Shown: positions 33,824 to 45,125, counted from the first letter of the stretch. The stretch is 64,000 nt of DNA from Elgaria multicarinata webbii (GCF_023053635.1 NC_086173.1:146800697-146864696); one strand, 5' to 3'. The notes: generated from the sequence alone by a model not told the origin. Program-made: numbers and translations.

Positions 33824-33992
33824 ACCGTCTCCTTTGGAGGCGGAACTGAGATCCAGGAGGAAGAGAAGGAGCAGGCCTGAGAATACCCAGAATAACCTGG
33901 ATATGGTGACAACTGGAAAAGAATTAACCTCGATAAATTACAGCAGACAGACCATGGCATGCGACTCAAGGGCTTCCTATATGCCCGCCTCC

Positions 33993-34127
33993 CTCAACCT
34001 GGTGCCCTCTAGAAGTTTTGGCCTTCCACTCTCATCAGCCCCATCCAACATGGCAAATTGCCAGGAATCCTGGGAGTCGTAGTCCAAAACATCTGAAAGG
34101 CAACAAGTTGGTGAAGGCTGCTATAAA
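33993..34127. mobile_element. Palindromic MITE, GTAGTCC family
   Basis: CCTCAACCTGGTGCCCTCTAG and the facing inverse AACAAGTTGGTGAAGGCTG, with TGGGAGTCGTAGTCC inside. It lies just upstream of CEL-C on the minus strand. Confidence 0.7.
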
Positions 34128-34231
34128 CTGTCTTCACTGTTGAGATTCAGAAATTATTCTGAAAAGTAGAGGGCGAGGACCAGAGAGAACAGACCTGCTC
34201 CTCTTTCTGTGTATGTTCAGTAGCCATGGGT

Positions 34232-34365
34232 ATACGTTCAGTATCCAATTGGATGGCTTTAAAAGGGAGTTAGACAAATTTTTGGAGAAGAAGACTGTCA
34301 GTGGCTACTAGTCCTGATGGCTCTATGTAACCTCCAATATCACAGGCGATGATAATGGAGGTTAC
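34232..34365 (+). mobile_element. CR1 LINE fragment
   Basis: Contains CAATTGGATGGCTTTAAAAG and GTGGCTACTAGTCCTGATGG, the same 3' UTR as the CR1 pieces at 38590 and 50430. Confidence 0.75.
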
Positions 34366-34458
34366 ATTAAGGGCACAATCCTAGGCACGTTTAGTTAGAA
34401 AAAATGTCCTACAACTCCCAGCATTTCCCAGCCAGCATGGATGTAGAAGCTATCAGGG

Positions 34459-34721
34459 AATTAAAAGGAAAGAAATTAAGGATATGATTATAAATTAAAA
34501 TGTCATACAAATGAAGTTAAATTATTAATACTTCCAAAGAGCACTCTTATACCTTTACAGAGAAAGGAATAAACTAAAAACAGAGTTAAATGAGCCCTGT
34601 TTTTAGTTTATTACTTTATCTGTAAGTGTAAAAGAGTGCTCTTTGGAAGTATTAATAATTTAACTTCATTTGTATTAAATGTTAATTTATAATCATATCC
34701 TTAACTTCTTTTCTTTTAATT
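34459..34721. repeat. 263-bp hairpin, 125-bp arms
   Basis: Left arm 34459-34583 and right arm 34597-34721 are inverse copies with few mismatches, separated by a 13-base loop. The arms are AT-rich and not like other repeats here. Confidence 0.9.
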
Positions 34722-34794
34722 ATCTGTTTTTGGTTAAGGTTAGCACCTTGTTTTTTGTGCGAAGCTTTTAGGGAACCTGTGAGGTTAGGGAACA

Positions 34795-34935
34795 CTAAAG
34801 GCCTTCAAGAGGCAGCTGGACAAGCATCTGTCGGGGATGCTTTAGGGTGGATTCCTGCATTGAGCAGGGGGTTGGACTCGATGGCCTTGTAGGCCCCTTC
34901 CAACTCTGCTATTCTATGATTCTATGATTCTATGA
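34795..34935 (+). mobile_element. CR1 LINE 3' end
   Basis: Ends in the CR1 repeat ATTCTATG, three times, preceded by GATGGCCTTGTAGGCCCC. Confidence 0.9.
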
Positions 34936-35122
34936 ACAATGAGGAATTGCCCTTGGCTTTCCAGTCATCCTCAAACAACAAGGGTGGCTTCAATTATAAC
35001 AGCAGCAAAGTTAGAAACTAAAAGGTTCCATGAGACCTTTTTAATGTTATTTATGTTAGCAGTTCTAGGGAACGCTGTAAGAAAAAAAAACCCATTTCTT
35101 TGTATTCCATCTGCTTAGAGAG

Positions 35123-35152
35123 AAAGACCGAGAGAGAGAGAGAGAGAGAGAG
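35123..35152 (+). repeat. (GA)n microsatellite
   Basis: A short GA run. Confidence 0.9.
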
Positions 35153-35290
35153 AACGCAATTCAATGAATCAAACTATCTCAAATTCTATGCCACTGGGCT
35201 GAGAAGAAGAGCAAACTGGAAGAGAAAAGAATCTTGCATGGTAGGAACCAACAGTCACCACTAGAGGGAAGCAATAGATTCCAGAGGGGT

Positions 35291-38200
35291 ATTATTATTA
35301 TTATTATTTATTTATATAGCACCATCAATGTACATGGTGCTGTACAGATAACACAGTACATAGCAAGACCCTGCCGCATAGGCTTACAATCTAATAAGTT
35401 GTAGTTAACAATAAAGAGGGAAGGAGAATGCAAACAGGCACAGGGAAGTGTAAACAGGCACCGGGTAGGGTAAAGCTAATAGTATAGAGTCAGAACAAAC
35501 TCAATATTTGAAGGCTATAGGGAAAAGAAAAGTTTTTAGCTGAGTTTTAAAAGCAGTGATTGAGTTTGTAGTTCTCAAGTGTTCTGGAAGAGCGTTCCAG
35601 GCGTAAGGGGCAGCAGAAGAAAAAGGACGAAGCCGAGTAAGGGAAGTGGAGGTCCTTGGGCAGGCGAGAAGCATGGCATCAGAGGAGCGGAGAGCCCGGG
35701 CGGGGCGATAGTGTGAGATGAGAGAGGAGAGATAGGGAGGAGCTAGACCGTGAAGAGCCTTGAAGGTCAGCAGGAGAAGTTTATATTGGATTCTGGAGTG
35801 AATTGGAAGCCAATGAAGAGATTTCAGAAGTGGAGTGACATGGTCAGAGCGGCGGGCCAGGAAGATGATCTTAGCGGCAGAGTGGTGGACAGAGACCAGC
35901 GGACTGATGTGAGACGAAGGAAGGCCAGAGAGAAGAAGGTTGCAGTAGTCCAGCCGAGAGATAACCAGTGCGTGAACGAGAGTCTTGGCAGAAGAGACAG
36001 ACAAAAATGGTCGAATCCTGGCAATATTATATAGGAAGAAACGACAGGATTTAGCTACAGCCTCGATGTGAGGAGTAAAGGAGAGCGAGGAGTCAAATAT
36101 AAAGCCAAGACTACGAGCTTCCTTGACCGGAGTAAGCGTGACATCGTTGACAGTAAGAGAGAATGAGAGGTGAGGAGAAGGTTTAGGAGGAAAAACAAGC
36201 AATTCAGTCTTTGCCATGTTAAGTTTCAAACGACGATGAAGCAGCCAGGCTGAGATATCTGAAAGACATGCTGAGATACGATCGTGAACATCTGGAGAAA
36301 GTTCCGGAGATGAAAGATATAATTGTGTATCATCGGCATACAGGTGATATTGGAGGCCGTGAGATTGAATAAGCTTGCCCAAGGGCAGCATGTATAGAGA
36401 GAACAACAACGGGCCAAGCACCGAGCCTTGCGGAACCCCAACTGAAAGGGGAAAAGAGGAGGACGAGCTGCCGTTAGCCGACACGCTGAAAGAGCGACCC
36501 TCTAGATAGGAGGCGAACCAGTTATAGACAGAGCCACAGAGTCCAAGGTCATGGAGGGAATCTAAGAGAAGATCGTGATCAACCGTGTCAAAGGCTGCGG
36601 TTAGATCAAGGAGAATAAGAATGGAATAATGGCCTTTAGACTTGGCAGTAAGGAGATCATTGGTGATCTTGGTAAGGGCTGTTTCAGTGGAATGCAAAGG
36701 ACGGAAGCCAGATTGAAAGGGATCCAGAGCAGAGTTATTAGAGAGAAAGTCAAGACAACGAGAGTAGACCAGACGTTCCAGGATCTTTGAGACAAAGGGC
36801 AGGAGGGAGACAGGTCGGTAGTTAGACAGTGATAGTCGATCAAGAGTGGGTTTTTTGAGAATGGGAGAGACTGTAGCATGTTTAAAAGCAGAAGGAAATG
36901 AACCAGAGGACAGAGAAGAATTAATGATGTGAAGCAAGGACGGGAGAATAGCGGGGATAAGATTAATAAAGACGCGAGAGGGAATCGGATCACGGGAACA
37001 AGTGGAAGGCTTCGATGAGCGCAGTATTTTAGACAGTTCATCAGCTGAGACCGAAGGGAACGCCGAGAGAGTTGAAGGAGGAACTGACAGGTGAGGGGCA
37101 GGAGCTGGAAGCGGAGCAGAGTTGGCTAGATCTGAGCGTATAGTTTGGATTTTAGCATTGAAGAAAGAGGCAAAGTCGTTGGCAGACAGAGAGGCGGGGA
37201 GAGATGGCGGATTAGGCTTCAGAAGAGAATTGAAGGACGCGAAGAGCCGCTGAGGGTGCTTAGCATTTGACTGGATCAACGTTGAGTAGTGCTGCTGTTT
37301 GGCCAGTGAAATGGCAGAAGAGAAGGAGGAGAGAACAAATTTGTAGTGGACAAAGTCCGCCCAGTCCTTGGTCTTACGCCACAGGCGTTCGGCTGCCCGG
37401 GAACAAGAGCGAAGGTAGCGGAGGAAAGAGGTGAGCCACGGTTGGGGTTGAGAGGGGCGAACTATCCGAGTTGTAGATGGAGCAAGATTATCAAGAGTTG
37501 AAGATAAGGAGGAGTTAAAGGAGGAGACGGCTGAGTCCAAGGAGACGGCTGTGTAGACAGAAGGGAGAGAGGAGGCTAAAGACTGAGAAAAAGCCTCGTA
37601 GTTGATAGAATGCAGGTCACGACAAGGGCGTGAAGCGGGACGTGAAGGAGGGGGATTGTGAGTGATATTGAAAGAGACTAGATGATGATCTGACAGAGGA
37701 AAGTCAGCAATAGAAAAGTCCAGGACAGAGCAGTTCCGAGTGAGGACAAGATCCAGACAGTGTCCAAGGGAATGAGTGGGTGCTTCAGAGCAGAGCTTAA
37801 GATCGTAAGAGGAAGATAAGGAGCGAAATCGTAGAGCTGCAGCATCGTGAGGGTCATCCACATGGATATTGAAGTCACCCAAGATCAGAGTAGGAGAGTT
37901 GTCAGAGAGGAGAAAGGACAGCCATGAGTCGAGATCAGAGAGAAATTTAGAGGATGAGCCAGGGGGGCGGTAGAGAACTGCAACACGCAGTCGCAGCGGA
38001 GTGAAGAGTCTCACCACATGTGCCTCAAAGGAGGAGAAGCAGTGTGAAGGTGGAATGGAAAGAGGTTGGAACTGGCACAAACTCGATAATAAAAGACCCA
38101 CACCACCACCTCGACCCTCTGGGCGACTCGAGTGAGAGAAAGAGAGTCCTCCAAGAGAGAGGGCAGCAGAGGTGGCGGTATCATGGGCAGGAAGCCAGGT

Positions 38201-38335
38201 TTCAGTAAGAGCAAGGAGGTGGAGAGATCTAGAGAAGAACAAGTCCTGGATGACAGGGGCCTTGGAAGCAATAGAGCGACAGTTCCATAAGGAGCATGAG
38301 AAAGGGGTAGCCGAGCCATGTCATCTCCTGCAGCA
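35291..38335 (-). mobile_element. L2-clade LINE with open 913-codon ORF
   Basis: On the minus strand one frame runs from about 38328 to a stop at 35501 (913 codons from the first TTG at 38242) with no interruption. It encodes an apurinic-type endonuclease ([33 protein letters not shown]) and a reverse transcriptase ([47 protein letters not shown]), ending [19 protein letters not shown]. The 3' UTR contains AGCACCATGTACATTGATGG-like sequence and ends in ATAATAATA at 35291. The frame closes upstream at a TGA near 38328, so the 5' end, including any start codon, seems trimmed. An undamaged frame means a recent insertion. Fragments of the same family lie at 5870, 12172, 46956, 54143 and 63267. 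Confidence 0.92.
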
Positions 38336-38589
38336 AAGACAATAAAGAATCTTGTGAAAGACTAACAGATTTGTTATGGATATTTATTTATTCCGTTTCT
38401 ATACTGCCTTTCTGAAGCTGACCAGGGCAGCTTACAAAACATTCAGAAAATAAAAACCGCAGCCAAATAAAAATGTAGTAAAACATTAAAAACTACCTTA
38501 AAAACCATAACAAACATTTTTAAAGCCAGCTAGGAAAGGTTTGTCTTGACCACCTTTCTGAATTCAGAGAGAGTGGGGATCATGTTTTG
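38336..38589. other. Short flank with LINE-tail-like T-rich piece
   Basis: No gene. 38380-38500 has TTTATTTATTCCGTTTCTAT followed by A-rich sequence, a LINE or SINE 3' tail in minus orientation. Confidence 0.5.
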
Positions 38590-38885
38590 GTGGGAGAGTA
38601 AGGACAGATAAAAGGAAGTACTTCTTGACTCAGCTTGAAACTAATGGCATTCGCTACCATAAGACGTAATGATAGCAGCCAATTGGATGGCTTTAAAAGG
38701 AAGTTAGACAAAATACTAGTCCTGATAGCTCTATGCAACCTCCAATATCATAGGCGATATAGGTATTATGTATACCAGTTGCTGAGGATCATGGAGGGGG
38801 GGAATGCTGTTGCACTCATGTCCTGCTTGTGAGTTTGCCCCGGGCCAGCAGCTGGTTGGCCACTATGTGAACAGAACGTTGGTGG
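38590..38885 (+). mobile_element. CR1 LINE 3' region
   Basis: GGACAGATAAAAGGAAGTAC, CAATTGGATGGCTTTAAAAG and the tail around TTGGCCACTATGTGAACAGA are shared with 50430-50825. Confidence 0.8.
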
Positions 38886-39597
38886 CAATTTTCACGAGCA
38901 ATTTGCTGTGGGTTGGGAGCATTTTAAGATCGTTTGTGGCACACAATGTCGTGTGCAATCCGCAGCCAAAAATGCATTTTTGCAGAGTACTTTTAGTCCA
39001 TTTCCCCCCTTAATTCAGCTCTCATGCAGTTCAGCTGCTGTGTGTCCCATTCCTCCAAATTAAAATCAGCAGGATAGGCTTGCCCAGGGGTATGTCTTTC
39101 ACCGTGCTGTGACCTCGGTCAAGAGGTGGTGCCCTCCCTCCCATCACCACCATTTTCCCAGCCATTTCGTGACTGCGTACAGCACATACAGTATGTTCCC
39201 CTGGAGTCATTATTTCCCCTCTGTATTTCTACCTCTCACTACCGCCCTGTACTTTCTCTCTTTGCCACTCACGGTATTTTATTCCTCCTTCCCTCTTTGC
39301 TTCTCTACCCCTCCAATATAGAAGATCTCCATTTAGCAGGCCTTTTCCCCCAAAAAAAAATCGGTAAAAGGCAGTAATTTGCTGTAGCGCTAAATCGCCA
39401 AAGCACTTCACTGAAGTAGCGCTAAATCGCTATATCACAAACCTGCTATAGTGAGCCAGTGAAATTGCGCTAGCACACTAACAAGTTAGTGGTACTTCGG
39501 GGTCTTGCTCTCCTCTCCTTTACTATTACTCCCCATTCTGCTGCTGTCAGTATCGTTTTTAGGAGAACAATTGGCTAGCAGACTTGAAGCTTCATCC
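38886..39597. other. Unassigned intergenic stretch
   Basis: No gene or clear repeat. Near 39375-39470 there are short palindromic repeats of TAGCGCTAAATCGC. Confidence 0.5.
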
Positions 39598-40064
39598 CAC
39601 GTACCTGCTTCCCTCGGATTATCCCCGTAGCGCTAAGCTTTCGCGTTTTTTGTTGTTTTTGCTACCGGGCAACAGCGATCCTTTGCATACCAGGAAGTGA
39701 GTTTAAAGGGGGGAATGTAAAAAATCATTAAAAAATCAACGGATGACCCAATTCAATTCAAATTTGGTTTGCTTAAAGCTCTCCCTAATATCTATTACTG
39801 TGCCAATTTTGGTGACTTTATCTTTAAAGCTTACACAGATGTAAGCATTTCTTTAAAATCCTCCTCCTGCGCCCCAGCAGCGGCTTGGAAGATACGCTCA
39901 AAATGTAGAGGCTAAATAAGGCAAATCTTTTGCATTATTGCACAATTAAGGCAGGATGCCTGGGAGTAGTTCACAATCAAAGCCGATTATAATGTGGAAC
40001 ACTTCTGAGTCCTTTGCATGCAATTCGCAGTGATTGCACAGTATTACACTGGTGTGATAAAGTT
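39598..40064. mobile_element. AGCTTCATCCCAC-family element, copy 3
   Basis: A 467-bp relative of 6770-7256 with the same ends, AGCTTCATCCCAC and GTGTGATAAAGTT, and no coding sequence. Confidence 0.7.
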
Positions 40065-40606
40065 CTTGGTCATAGGATGACTATGCAGTGAAATTTCCAG
40101 ACAAAAGGATCTGCTGCTTTTCTCTGGATGCCTGATATGCCTGACACTGCATTGCCTTCCACGGAGTAGGGGAAAGAGTGGGGTGGGACAAGGCTCTCAT
40201 ATGTTCATGTTGACTGGAGGGACTCTGCTGAAAACACCCCCAAAATAAAGCAGATTAGAGTGCAGCGTGACTGGTGAAAGCCCCTGATTTGGGAGGGCTA
40301 TGGACCGCTTTTCTCAGCTCAGTGTGTCACTGACGGACCAAGGCTGAATTCAGAGAAAAGTGGATAAAAGCTGAAAGCGGTTCTCAACAAGTTGACATGA
40401 AGATTCCCCACTGGGCCAGATGGACCCTTGCTCTGATCCAGCGTGGCTCTTCTTCTGTCCTTATGAGCAGTTGCAAACCACAGGGGTGTGTTATGGAGTT
40501 TGGGGGCAACCCTGAGCAAGTTCTTTCCTGCGTGTCCAGCAAGCAGACCACTGCATGTCAGGGTGTCTTTACAAGGGCCTCTCCTGTTGATCTTAATCAC
40601 TGAGTT
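40065..40606. other. Unassigned stretch with CR1 scrap
   Basis: 40404-40475 (ACTGGGCCAGATGGACCC, CTGATCCAGCGTGGCTC) is a CR1 3' UTR scrap. Nothing else is recognised. Confidence 0.5.
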
Positions 40607-41042
40607 TATTTATTATTATTGATTTATTACATTTATATCCTGCCTTTTTTTCCAGCAAGCCTATCCAGTAGAATTTTAGGATATTTTAGTATGTTTTTAG
40701 GATGCTTTTAGGATGTTTTTAAACAGTGTATACCGTGTTTATAATCAGTATTTTATGTATTTTATGCTGCTGTTGTTCCCCGCCTCAATCCAATCGGAGA
40801 GGCAGGTAAGAAATAAGTTATTATTATTATTATTATTATTTCCTCCAAGGAACCCAAGGTGGCATACATAATCATCATCCTCTCCATTTTATCCTCACAA
40901 CAACAACCCTGTGAGGTAGGTTGAGCTGAGAGTCTGGGACTGGCCCAAAGTCACACAGTGGGTTTCCATGGCTGAGTGGGGACTAGAACCCAGATCTCCC
41001 AACTCCCAGTCCAACATCTTAGCCACTACACCACACTGGAGT
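40607..41042 (-). mobile_element. CORE-SINE with nested LINE tail
   Basis: Inverse SINE body: CCTCACAACAACAACCCTGTGA (split by the CORE-like GACTGGCCCAAAGTCACACA) and a tRNA-like end ACATCTTAGCCACTACACCA. A LINE tail is nested at roughly 40665-40835. Confidence 0.8.
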
Positions 41043-42538
41043 TAGTTCATAATGATATAGGCAGCCCCTCAAACCTAAGCCATTTAGGGTGCAATCCTAT
41101 GTATGTTTAGAAACTAGCTTGGCCCTCCTCCAGCCTTTGGATTTGAGGGATGGAAGAGAGGGGATGGGTGTACAGACTCACCTCCTGTCTCCATAGCACA
41201 GGTGTGTGTGTGTGCAGTTCTCAACCAAATTCACAGTTCAGTCTGGTAGAGCCTGGAACAGCCCAGCAAAGCGCACTCCACCGACTCCGGAACAAACAGC
41301 AAATCAGGAGTGATATATCCTGCAGTGTTTGTTTCTGTGCCAGTGCTGATTACGTATCAAGGTGTCATATCCCTTGGGAGATGAAGGTCAAAATATCCAC
41401 ACACAAAAAACCCACCTTGTTTGCTTAAAGACCACGCAACAACTGAAGTTGACAAGGCTTCCCAATTGCAAGTGTTGTTTCCACTTCAACGTAAGATTAA
41501 GTGCCCCAATACCCAGCTCCTACTTCTGAGCACGCAGAGTGTTCATCGAAATACAGGCCAGAGTTTCATTTAAACCTGCGGTTTTACCAGGGATGACCCC
41601 ATAAACTATTTTCAGGACAGAACTTGGCCCTGCAAAGAGAGCCAGTGTGGTGGAGAAGGTCTTGTTCAAATCTCCATACAGCCACAAAACTCACCTCGTG
41701 GCGAGCCTCTCCACCTAGACCACCTCTCAGACTTATTGGGACGCTGAAATGCCTAATTCAACTCCACTGGGGAAGGGTGGTCTTTAAAATCCTACAAATA
41801 ATTACTAGGGAGAGCACATGTGAACCCAGTAAAATTTTCGGACAAGAACTAATGTAGAATGAGATGCAACTGCTCTAAGCCAAGGGTGTTGATCTTCAGG
41901 CCTGCTCGGGGCTCCAATCCAGCCCACTGGGGTTCTCAGGTGGCCCCCAAACCCTTTCTCCCAACCATTTGCTGGTTTCCCAGCTTTGGCATACTTCCCC
42001 CCCCCCCATTCTAAAGGCTTGAAATGACTGGCAGGAAGAGCTTTAAGCTAAAATATGCTGGTATTTTTGACATCCTGGGGGGGAGGGTGACCCCCGCAAG
42101 AACTTCTCTGAAATTGAATTCAACCCTCAGGTTGAGAGAAGCTCCCTGGCCCTGCTCTAGACAGCCACACCCATGCTCCCCAATACTTGAAATGTGACAA
42201 TAGAGTGGTACTTCTGTGCACTGGACAATCTGTATTCTTTGATGTGTAACACTAAGGATCAGTGTTTGAATGCCTCTTTCTGCACATTCTTCTGTGGCCA
42301 TCCTAAGGCTACAGTGCTTCTTGCCTACAGACATGAGCTTGTCCCTTTGCCGATGTTCTTTCACCATTTCATGGAAAGGCCACTTTATCCCGACAGGCAT
42401 CTGGGTGGACGAGCCAGAAACATGCATATTTTTCCCTGGAAAAAAACTCCTCCCTGGAATTTGTGGAATTCCTCATTGATGTTATGGTAGCATGAATTTC
42501 AGTTTATTCCTTCCCACCGGTAGGAAACATGCAGCAGT
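41043..42538. other. Intergenic, no gene supported
   Basis: Open frames up to 138 codons occur, but none resembles a known protein or has splice support. Confidence 0.5.
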
Positions 42539-42546
42539 TAGCATGT

Positions 42547-42836
42547 AGGGCCATCCTTGGGATAAATAGTGCCCTGGGCGAGGAGTGCCTTTGGTGCCCC
42601 TCACACCCTAGTCAGTTTTGCAGGGCCACCCAGATCAGCTTTGCTCGTCCTTCAGCTCAGCATGGTGCTCCCGCTCAGCTCAGCTGGGATCTTCAGTTCA
42701 GCCTGGTGTCCCCTTAGGCGGGCTTGCCCCCCCCCCCAGCACCTCTTGATACTCCGCACAGCTGAGCTTGACGGGCCCCCTCAGCCCAGCGCCCTGGACA
42801 ACCGCTCAGTTCGCCCAGCCCTACGGTTGGCCCTGA
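42547..42836. mobile_element. hAT-like MITE with decayed target duplication
   Basis: Ends AGGGCCATCCTTGG and CCTACGGTTGGCCCTGA are inverse relatives. The flanks TAGCATGT (42539-42546) and TAGCAAGG (42837-42844) agree at 6 of 8 positions. A related inverse piece lies near 63790-63880. Confidence 0.6.
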
Positions 42837-42844
42837 TAGCAAGG

Positions 42845-43476
42845 ACATTTTCAGAACCGCTGCCACCTGTTTATCAGCCTCTCTGGTTTCTAAGCTCTCT
42901 TTTATCAGCATGTGATAACGCTGTGAATGGTAACGGCTGCTGTGTCTCCTGTCTGAAGCAGGCAGACTGAGAATGTCTGCACCGGTGCAGAATTTGGCAT
43001 TGGGCACACATCCTGCCAATCAGGTTGAGCAATCCAGAAGTCCCCCTCGCGGCATCCACAAAGATCTCCACTCCCTACTCCCTTCAAAACGTATTTTTAA
43101 TTTTAAAAACATGAAAAATGTTAGGGCATGGACAGGGACCATGGCTGTGAGCAGGTGTAATCCTGCTGCCCCCACGCGCATTCAGATGAATGTCTGAATC
43201 ATTGCTTGTGTTTATTTGCTTCTATGCACCTTGGCTATTCCTCTCATGTTTATGACAATGCTCAGAGTGCATCTGGACTAGTAGTCCTCCTGTTTTCTTT
43301 CTCCTCCATTTTCCTTTTCCCCTCTCCCAGTTGAGGCAAAGGTTTATAATGCATCCAGGCCTTGTTCCTAGCCAGGATTCCAGAGGACCCCATGGCAAGC
43401 CAATCCATTTTTGGACTTGTCTGAACCTGGTATGTGCTCCTATGAGAATCTAGATTAAAACTGTCCGGTGTAGCTT
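42845..43476. other. Unassigned stretch upstream of RPP21 promoter region
   Basis: No gene or clear repeat seen. Confidence 0.4.
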
Positions 43477-43774
43477 TAGGGTGACCATATGAAAAGGAGG
43501 ACATGGCTCCTGTATCTTTAACTGTAATGTAGAAAAGGGAATTTCAGCAGGTGTCAATTGAAGAGGGTGAAATTCTCTCTTCATCAACACAGTTAAAGCT
43601 GCAGAAGCCCTGCCCTCTTTTGTATCTGGTCACTCTACTGTAGCTAATGTAGCTTTAACTGTTGTGATGAAGAGGGAATTTCACCCACTTCAAGTGACAC
43701 CTGCTGCAATTCCCTTTTCTATATTACTGTTAAAGATACAAGAGCCCTGTCCTCCTTTTCATATGGTCATCCTA
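43477..43774. mobile_element. Palindromic MITE, TAGGGTGACCATATG family, complete
   Basis: A 298-bp element: TAGGGTGACCATATGAAAAG at the left and CTTTTCATATGGTCATCCTA at the right, with inverse internal blocks (AAGAGGGAATTTCACC and relatives). It is the best full copy in the window. There are no coding frames. Confidence 0.85.
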
Positions 43775-44340
43775 TTTATTTCCAGAGCGATAGCCATGTA
43801 AGTCTATTGCAGCAAGCACAACGAAGTGTCTTGTGGCACCTTCAAAACGAACACATTTATTCTGACAGGACTATCTGATGAAGTGAGCTAAAGTTCACGA
43901 ACATTTATGACAGAATAGTCTTTAAGTTCGTCTTTAAGATGTCACAAGAATTTGGTTGATTTTGACTCACTTGGAAGTTGCCATTCCGGGCCATTTTCCT
44001 TCAGAATGGACTGTTGCCCAGAATGGGTATCAGAACATGGCTTCTGTGGATGTTTTGTGGCTTGTGGCATCCCTGCCATGGAGTCATGTGTGACTAGTGA
44101 GTTTGATTGATTTCGCTCATTTGCAAGTGGCCGTTCCGGACCATTCTGTTCTGTTCCGGATGTGTTCTGGGCTTTATGGGGTTAATAAAAAATTTAATGT
44201 GCAAGGGTTTTAGTCCTAAAATATTGTTTTCAAGTATTTGTAACATATGCAACTATTTTTTGCATGGTGTTTTTTAAAATAAAGTGGCCGTTCCGGCCCA
44301 TTGAATTCCATTCCGACTTTTATACTGTCCCGATTGTTTT
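43775..44340. repeat. Repeat-derived sequence upstream of RPP21
   Basis: 43800-43945 has facing strings AAGTGTCTTGTGGCACCTT and TTAAGATGTCACAAGAA, a short palindromic MITE. 43950-44310 contains three diverged copies of GTGGCCGTTCCGG. No gene. Confidence 0.5.
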
Positions 44341-44370
44341 TACGTCCGTTTAATCGGAACGGGGGGGGGG

Positions 44371-44384
44371 ACTACAATTCCCAG
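44371..44384 (+). promoter_or_regulatory. ZNF143/Staf-like motif in RPP21 promoter
   Basis: ACTACAATTCCCAG is the core of the Staf/ZNF143 binding motif typical of vertebrate housekeeping and RNA-machinery promoters. It stands in a GC-rich stretch about 95 bp before the donor of the non-coding first exon of RPP21. Confidence 0.65.
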
Positions 44385-44477
44385 TTGTCTTTGCTGCTGC
44401 CAAGCCGGAAGACGATGCATGCCGGCTTCTTCATTACGGAAAGCAGTCTGGTCGGAGAAGCCGTTTGCGCGCGACTG
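44385..44477 (+). other. Probable non-coding first exon of RPP21
   Basis: GC-rich sequence ending in a strong donor (CTG|GTAAGT at 44478). A matching acceptor (CTTCCTGCAG) ends at 45061, so the next exon starts at 45062 and contains the start codon. The transcription start is a guess. Confidence 0.6.
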
Positions 44478-44787
44478 GTAAGTGGCTCCTCTGGATCTTG
44501 GATACGGAGTGTTGCTGGATTAATAGCAGCGTGGAAGCCAAGCTAAAATCTGCTGTGGGTCGGTCATGGAGGCCTAGGAGACAACGAAATTCACCCCCAA
44601 GGGATAATAGATTAGCGCAGCCTTCCCCTACTTGGTGCCCTCCAGAATATATTACTTTCGCGGTAATATAACCTCCTGGGTTAACGATTGCGTGGTGGTT
44701 GGCCTGTGGTGTGATTATTTATATGTGGGCTCTGAATAAATGGAACGTATACTTAAGATCTAGCAAGAAGCCAAAGACCCTGGAGTA

Positions 44788-44927
44788 GTGTCCCAACCTG
44801 GTGCCCTCGAGATGTTTTGGAGGACTACAACTCCCATCAGCCCAGCCAGCATAGTCAGTGGTCAAGGATGCTGGGAGTTGTAGCTCAAAATGTCTGGAAG
44901 GCATCAGGTTGGGGTAGGCTGGAGTAG
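44788..44927. mobile_element. Palindromic MITE, GTAGTCC family, full copy
   Basis: CCAACCTGGTGCCCTCGAG faces CATCAGGTTGGGGTAGGCTG. Each arm carries an ACTACAACTCCCA or GGGAGTTGTAG string. It is in RPP21 5' UTR intron 1. A half copy lies at 44621-44654. Confidence 0.8.
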
Positions 44928-44979
44928 TCCCATGTGATGGATATGTGGGTTAGATTGACATTTGCTGATCACTGATGCC

Positions 44980-44980
<1 letters not shown>

Positions 44981-45045
<65 letters not shown>
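44981..45045 (+). repeat. (ATT)n microsatellite
   Basis: About 21 ATT units ending 16 bp before the splice acceptor of the RPP21 start-codon exon. Confidence 0.95.
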
Positions 45046-45125
45046 GGTTTCCTTCCTGCAGGTTTCCCTTTTGTTCTCTCACCACTATCACTAAAAGTCT
45101 TGCATAGATTGTTTTACCACCGGCC

